Of a stretch of 5,175 nucleotides of DNA, positions 1 through 2,858 are shown piece by piece (the stretch's first letter is position 1; each line of letters starts with the position of its first letter). The DNA lies in assembly GCA_003695005.1 (NCBI GenBank), contig RFJE01000059.1, positions 1 through 5,175 on the forward strand, given 5' to 3'. The translations under genes were made by a program, and so were the position numbers. Under the pieces are notes generated by a model that saw only the letters and a list, made by a program, of their open reading frames with translations, made no database searches and had not been told where the DNA came from. The DNA comes from Candidatus Hydrogenedentota bacterium. Its GTDB lineage: Bacteria > Spirochaetota > Leptospiria > Turneriellales > J094.

Positions 1-558
1 GCTATCTTATACTATCGTAAAGCTTTAGCTTTAGGATTACCTACAAAGGAAAAAGAAAATTGTCAGAAATCATTAGCAAGAGTTTATTTTTTTGCTGGTA
101 AGTGGTATTCAAAAGCGGGGTTTTCTTTGTTGCAACAAATTCCTTTATATGAAACTTTAGCCATTACACAAATTTATCATGTGCAATTAGCAGACAAACT
201 TCCTGATTGGGGACTTCTACTGAATCATTGGCCGGAAGAGTATATTCATTTTTGGAAAAGTTTATACTTTTTGAAAACCAAAAATTACCCTAAAGCATGG
301 CCACTTTTACAAAAGTTAGGTACTACCCAAAACATATTCTTAAAAAATAGATCTATTTACTTAACTGGATTTATTTCGCAAACCGAACGACGATTTCGGG
401 AAGCTTTAGCCATTTGGTCTAAATTAGATCTAGCAACCTTTTTACACGAAGAGCCTTGGTTTTTTGAACAGTATTATAGAATGTTACTCTTTTACGGATA
501 CAAAAAAGAAGCAAAAGCTGTAAAAAAAGTGTTCGAAGAAAGCAGTAATTCTCGATGA
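1..558 (+). CDS. TPR-like protein of unknown function, C-terminal 185 residues (5' end outside the window)
   Basis: The reading frame is open from base 1 to the TGA at 556-558, so this is the 3' end of a longer gene. The first possible start inside the window is a TTG at 127. It lies inside continuous helical coding sequence, has no ribosome binding site, and is not a credible start. The visible 185 residues look all-helical, with repeated alternation of aromatic, Ala and Leu positions typical of tetratricopeptide-like repeats. Examples are AILYYRKALALGLP at the very start, FWKSLYFLKTKNYPKAW near residue 84, and REALAIWSKL near residue 132, followed by a last helical hairpin rich in Tyr, Phe and Lys. 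No catalytic motif, membrane segment or signal is visible in this part. Proteins of this kind are usually scaffolds for protein-protein contacts; the partner cannot be inferred. A strong hairpin begins two bases after the stop codon, so this is probably the last gene of its transcript. Confidence 0.8.
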   Translation, partial: AILYYRKALALGLPTKEKENCQKSLARVYFFAGKWYSKAGFSLLQQIPLYETLAITQIYHVQLADKLPDWGLLLNHWPEEYIHFWKSLYFLKTKNYPKAWPLLQKLGTTQNIFLKNRSIYLTGFISQTERRFREALAIWSKLDLATFLHEEPWFFEQYYRMLLFYGYKKEAKAVKKVFEESSNSR

Positions 559-559
559 A

Positions 560-635
560 GGGAAAAAAGGCCTGCTCGGCGCAGTTCCGCAGCCTTAAGC
601 GAGGACTGTTTGAGCACGAGCAGGCCTTTTTTCCC
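560..635 (+). terminator. Probable intrinsic terminator: perfect 19-bp inverted repeat with a structured 38-nt loop
   Basis: Bases 560-578 (GGGAAAAAAGGCCTGCTCG) are the exact reverse complement of 617-635. The left arm carries A6 and the right arm T6, so the stem can give a U tract on either strand and may terminate both ways. The loop folds further: 582-587 can pair with 603-608 (one G-U pair) and 588-590 with 599-601, with A602 bulged. The element starts one base after the TGA of the upstream TPR-like gene, the usual place for a Rho-independent terminator. The stem and its loop are clearly more GC-rich than the surrounding genes. The stem and its position are seen directly; the terminator role is inferred. 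Confidence 0.7.
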
Positions 636-653
636 TATTTTTTAATGTTAATT

Positions 654-682
654 CAGCGATACGGCTTTTCGCCGTATCGCTG
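654..682. repeat. Perfect 12-bp hairpin in the infA upstream region
   Basis: CAGCGATACGGC at 654-665 is the exact reverse complement of 671-682, with a 5-nt loop (TTTTC). No T tract follows the stem on either strand, so it does not look like a Rho-independent terminator. Possible roles are an operator, an RNA stability element, or one state of a switching leader, because the right arm (676-682) can also pair with 702-708. The structure is seen directly; the function is unknown. Confidence 0.6.
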
Positions 683-708
683 CGAAGAAAGCAGTTCGTA
701 ACAGCGAT
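676..708 (+). other. Alternative stem-loop, mutually exclusive with the 654-682 hairpin
   Basis: ATCGCTG at 676-682 is the reverse complement of CAGCGAT at 702-708. The pairing continues inward with CGAA (683-686) against TTCG (695-698), leaving an 8-nt loop and a three-base bulge (699-701). It uses bases 676-682, which also form the right arm of the upstream 12-bp hairpin, so both cannot form at once. This could be a two-state leader RNA or simply a degenerate repeat of the word CAGCGAT. The pairing is visible; any switching is inference. Confidence 0.3.
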
Positions 709-714
709 TTCATC

Positions 715-745
715 TTGACACGGTATTTTTTATTTCAATTATAGC
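715..745 (+). promoter_or_regulatory. Candidate sigma-70 type promoter for infA
   Basis: A consensus -35 hexamer TTGACA sits at 715-720. The best -10 candidate is TATAGC at 740-745 (four of six consensus bases), giving a 19-nt spacer that is longer than the usual 17. The spacer contains a T6 run. A start point 6-8 bases after this -10 would fall at about 751-753, on or just inside the infA start codon at 749-751. Either initiation is unusually close and the message is leaderless, or the real -10 or promoter is elsewhere. The -35 match is exact; the assignment is tentative. Confidence 0.35.
738..743 (-). promoter_or_regulatory. Consensus extended -10 motif on the minus strand
   Basis: Read on the minus strand, bases 746-738 are TGCTATAAT, that is TATAAT preceded by TG at the extended -10 position. 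No good -35 lies at the usual distance; TTGGTT at 762-767 is the best, 18 nt away. If used, it would start transcription near 731, run through the hairpins of the intergenic region, and meet the inverted repeat at 560-635. In an AT-rich genome such a motif can arise by chance. Confidence 0.2.
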
Positions 746-748
746 ATA

Positions 749-967
749 ATGTCAAAAGAAGAACCAATACGTGTTGAGGGGGTCATTAAGAAAGCTCTAC
801 CAAATGCTATGTTTTTAGTGGAACTGGATAATGGCCATGAAATATTAGGTCATATTTCAGGGAAAATGCGCAAGCATTATATTCGAATTAGCCCGGGAGA
901 TCGTGTAAGTGTGGAATTAAGCCCTTATGATTTAACCCGTGGTAGAATTACATATCGCAATAAGTAA
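749..967 (+). CDS. infA: Translation initiation factor IF-1
   Basis: This is a complete 72-residue protein, the usual length for bacterial IF-1, forming a single S1-like OB fold. The family signature is plain: KEEPIRVEG at residues 3-11, LPNAMF at 17-22, the core [13 protein letters not shown] at 35-47, PGD at 49-51, and [16 protein letters not shown] from 55. IF-1 binds the ribosomal A site on the 30S subunit and works with IF-2 and IF-3 to select initiator tRNA. The ATG at 749 is fixed by alignment to the family N-terminus. Unusually, no Shine-Dalgarno sequence precedes it: the upstream bases are AT-rich, with a TTGACA at 715-720, so the message may be leaderless. Leu23 stands where Arg is common in the family (MFRVEL). 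The TAA stop is directly adjacent to the stop of ruvA on the other strand. Identification is secure. Confidence 0.97.
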   Translation: MSKEEPIRVEGVIKKALPNAMFLVELDNGHEILGHISGKMRKHYIRISPGDRVSVELSPYDLTRGRITYRNK

Positions 968-1597
968 CTAAATTACCCGTAAGAAAGTACGAATCCACTC
1001 TTCTAGCGGTGAGTCTGCCTGCGGAAGTTCCTTTTGTTTTTGTAGTTTTGCAAAGGCTAAATCAATTTCTTTTTGTTGAAAACCTAATTGCTTTAAGGCA
1101 GCCACTAACTTACTCTTTGTATCTTGCTCTATGGAAAGAAAACTTGTTTCGGCTGGCATGCTTAAATTCTCTTTAAATTTTTCGAGTTGTATTTTTTTTT
1201 GTTCTGCCTCAAATAAAATTTTTTTTGCTTTTGCTTTTCCAATACCGGGAGTTTTTACTAAAAGAGCTTCATTTTGTTGCAGCAAAGCAGATACTAAATT
1301 TTCTGCAGGTATAGTAGAAAGAAGGTTCATTGCCATGGCCGGCCCTATGCCGGATAAAGATCGCAAAAAATCAAATAACATGGCCTGTAAATTACTGCTA
1401 AAACCATAAAGTTGCAAGGCCTCGTTTTGAAACACCAACCTTGTGTGTACTTGTAATATTTCACCCCTGTCTTTTTTTGCCTTAAAAACTTCATAGGCCG
1501 TCATAGGGATTTTCATTCCATAAGAGACCCCATTTACATTTAAAAGTAGAAACAAAGGATCTAACTCAACAATTTGGCCTTGTAGTTGATAAATCAT
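968..1597 (-). CDS. ruvA: Holliday junction branch migration complex subunit RuvA
   Basis: This 209-residue protein is close to the usual RuvA length of about 190-205. The N-terminal OB-fold domain starts MIYQLQGQIVE and ends near LYGF (63-66). Two helix-hairpin-helix DNA-binding motifs follow: LSGIGPAMAMNLLS (81-94) and KTPGIGKAKAKKIL (115-128). A lysine-rich linker leads to the small C-terminal domain (from about residue 155) that binds RuvB in this family. RuvA forms a tetramer that holds the four-way junction flat while RuvB hexamers pump DNA. The acidic-pin position, Glu-Asp in E. coli (REDA), reads Gln-Asn-Glu-Ala (57-60), so only one acid is kept. The ATG overlaps the ruvC stop as ATGA (1594-1597); no strong ribosome binding site is present, which suggests translational coupling. 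It is the last gene of the operon, and ruvB does not follow. The coding strand carries A9 and A8 tracts. Confidence 0.96.
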   Translation of the reverse strand: MIYQLQGQIVELDPLFLLLNVNGVSYGMKIPMTAYEVFKAKKDRGEILQVHTRLVFQNEALQLYGFSSNLQAMLFDFLRSLSGIGPAMAMNLLSTIPAENLVSALLQQNEALLVKTPGIGKAKAKKILFEAEQKKIQLEKFKENLSMPAETSFLSIEQDTKSKLVAALKQLGFQQKEIDLAFAKLQKQKELPQADSPLEEWIRTFLRVI

Positions 1598-2103
1598 GGT
1601 ATTTTTACTTCATCCGAAATAGCAGCAGCAATGGAAAGAGCAAGTGCATCTGCTGCATCATCCGGCTTTGGAATGGACTTTAAATTGCACAGCCGCGCTG
1701 TCATATTTTGCACTTGTTTTTTAGTAGCTCTCCCATTTCCTGCAATCAGTTTTTTAACTCCTGTTGGTGTTAATTCTTTAATCCGAATTCCAAAGCGTGA
1801 TAGGGTTAAAAGCACCACGCCCCGAGCTTGTAATAAATTCACACCTGTGGTTAAATTTTTGCGGAAAAAAACCTGCTCTACGGCAGCCGAAGCAAATCGG
1901 TATGGCTTAAGCAACGTAAGCATATCTTGTTCTAATTCTAAAAGTCGCTCGGGAATATTTTTGCTTCCATCAGTTTCTAATATACCTAATCGTACCACTT
2001 GGAATGTAGCATCTTTTTTTTGAGTAATAGCGAAGCCTAACCGACCGTATCCGGGATCAATGCCTAGAAAAAAACTAGGCTCCAATTTCTTCTGCCCACT
2101 CAC
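1594..2103 (-). CDS. ruvC: Crossover junction endodeoxyribonuclease RuvC
   Basis: RuvC resolves Holliday junctions by symmetric nicking as a dimer, using Mg2+ held by four acidic residues. All four are visible: Asp16 in LGIDPGYGRLGFA, Glu76 in AAVEQVFFRKN, and Asp149 and Asp152 in KPDDAADALALS. The QARGVVLL segment (92-99) and the ELTPTGVKKLIAGNGRATKKQV-type region (110-131) also match the family. The length of 169 residues fits. The start is uncertain: the GTG at 2103-2101 gives Asp16, while a TTG at 2085-2083 would give a 163-residue protein whose first catalytic Asp is at residue 10, nearer the family norm. Neither has a strong Shine-Dalgarno sequence; the TTG has a weak GAAG-like run upstream. 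Either start lies inside the end of yebC (29-nt or 11-nt overlap), so translation is probably coupled. The stop overlaps the ruvA start by 4 nt. Confidence 0.95.
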   Translation of the reverse strand: MSGQKKLEPSFFLGIDPGYGRLGFAITQKKDATFQVVRLGILETDGSKNIPERLLELEQDMLTLLKPYRFASAAVEQVFFRKNLTTGVNLLQARGVVLLTLSRFGIRIKELTPTGVKKLIAGNGRATKKQVQNMTARLCNLKSIPKPDDAADALALSIAAAISDEVKIP

Positions 2104-2848
2104 CTATTTCTAGATTCGTATATACATTTTGTACATCATCGTGATTTTCTAAATCCTCAATGAGCTTGATGGCTTTTAATGCTTGTTCTTTTGGCAAAGC
2201 TATGGTTGTTTGCGGCACATACTTTAAGCCCGACTCTACAATTTTAAGTCCCATTTCTTGTAATTTAGGCTCAAGTGCCGTAAGCACAGAGTGAAAATTT
2301 TCTTTTGCTGTTTTAATGGCATAGATTTTTTTATTTCCTACCTCATCATCCAGTTCGAAATCTTCTGCACCGCTTTCTAGAACGATATCTAAAAGCTTTT
2401 CTTCATCAATATTTTCACCCTCCACTAAAATAAGGCCTACATGGTCAAACAAGTAGCTAACCGCTCCGGATTCAGCAAGAGAATTTCCACTTTTCGTAAA
2501 AATGGATTTAATTTCCGGCAATGTCCTTGATTTCTTATCTGTCATCACTTCAATAATAATAGCAGTGCCACCGGGTCCATAGCCTTCATACACAAATTCT
2601 TCGTAATTGACTCCTTCGAGTTCGCCAGCTCCTTTTTTAATAGCCCGCTCAATATTATCTTTGGGCATATTGGCCTGTCGCGCTTTTAAAATAGCTGTTC
2701 GAAGTCTTGGATTTGCATTCTCATCAGATCCGCCTAGTTTGGCAGCGACTTCAATTTCTTTTGCAAGTTTGTTGAATATTTTTCCACGTTTTGCATCTTG
2801 TGCTGCTTTTTTATGTTTAATGTTTGCCCATTTTGAATGTCCGGCCAT
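2075..2848 (-). CDS. yebC: YebC/TACO1 family translation-associated protein (also annotated as probable transcriptional regulator YebC)
   Basis: This complete 257-residue protein shows the full family pattern: MAGHSKWANIKHKKAAQD at 1-18, a helical N-terminal domain to about residue 80, YEGYGPGGTAIIIE at 87-100, SIFTKSGNSLAESGAVSYLF at 115-134, and the closing LENHDDVQNVYTNLEI at 233-248. Family members were long annotated as DNA-binding regulators (for example of quorum sensing or ruvC). Recent work on bacterial YebC and mitochondrial TACO1 instead supports a ribosome-associated role relieving stalling at proline-rich stretches. The start is certain: ATG at 2848-2846 with a strong GGAGG ribosome binding site four bases upstream. 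The tail adds about nine residues (GEWAEEIGA) beyond the usual end, over DNA shared with the start of ruvC. It lies 10 nt after the large TPR-like gene, so it shares its transcript. The yebC-ruvC-ruvA order is a common conserved neighbourhood. Confidence 0.96.
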   Translation of the reverse strand: MAGHSKWANIKHKKAAQDAKRGKIFNKLAKEIEVAAKLGGSDENANPRLRTAILKARQANMPKDNIERAIKKGAGELEGVNYEEFVYEGYGPGGTAIIIEVMTDKKSRTLPEIKSIFTKSGNSLAESGAVSYLFDHVGLILVEGENIDEEKLLDIVLESGAEDFELDDEVGNKKIYAIKTAKENFHSVLTALEPKLQEMGLKIVESGLKYVPQTTIALPKEQALKAIKLIEDLENHDDVQNVYTNLEIGEWAEEIGA

Positions 2849-2852
2849 GTTT

Positions 2853-2858
2853 CCTCCG
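2853..2858 (-). promoter_or_regulatory. Strong ribosome binding site of yebC
   Basis: On the minus strand the sequence before the yebC ATG reads GACGGAGGAAAC, with GGAGG at 2857-2853 and a 4-nt spacer. It sits in the 10-nt gap after the stop codon of the upstream gene (TGA at 2861-2859). It is the only strong Shine-Dalgarno sequence I see in the window, in contrast to infA, ruvC and ruvA. This suggests yebC is initiated independently and efficiently while its downstream partners depend on coupling. Confidence 0.85.

Noticed and set aside
127..558. A complete 143-residue ORF starting at TTG 127
   Set aside because: The same frame is open to base 1 with TPR-like coding sequence, and there is no ribosome binding site at 127, so this is an internal codon of a longer gene.
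750..767. Minus-strand TTGACA (755-750) as the -35 for the TATAAT at 743-738
   Set aside because: The spacing is only 6 nt, far too short for a sigma-70 promoter.
1131..1409. Plus-strand ORF of 92 residues opposite ruvA
   Set aside because: It is a shadow of the helix-hairpin-helix region of ruvA, with no ribosome binding site or family resemblance.
1586..2023. Plus-strand ORF of 145 residues opposite ruvC
   Set aside because: It is a shadow of ruvC, which shows all four catalytic acids on the minus strand. The plus-strand translation shows no recognisable family and is Ser/Phe-rich, as expected of an antisense frame.
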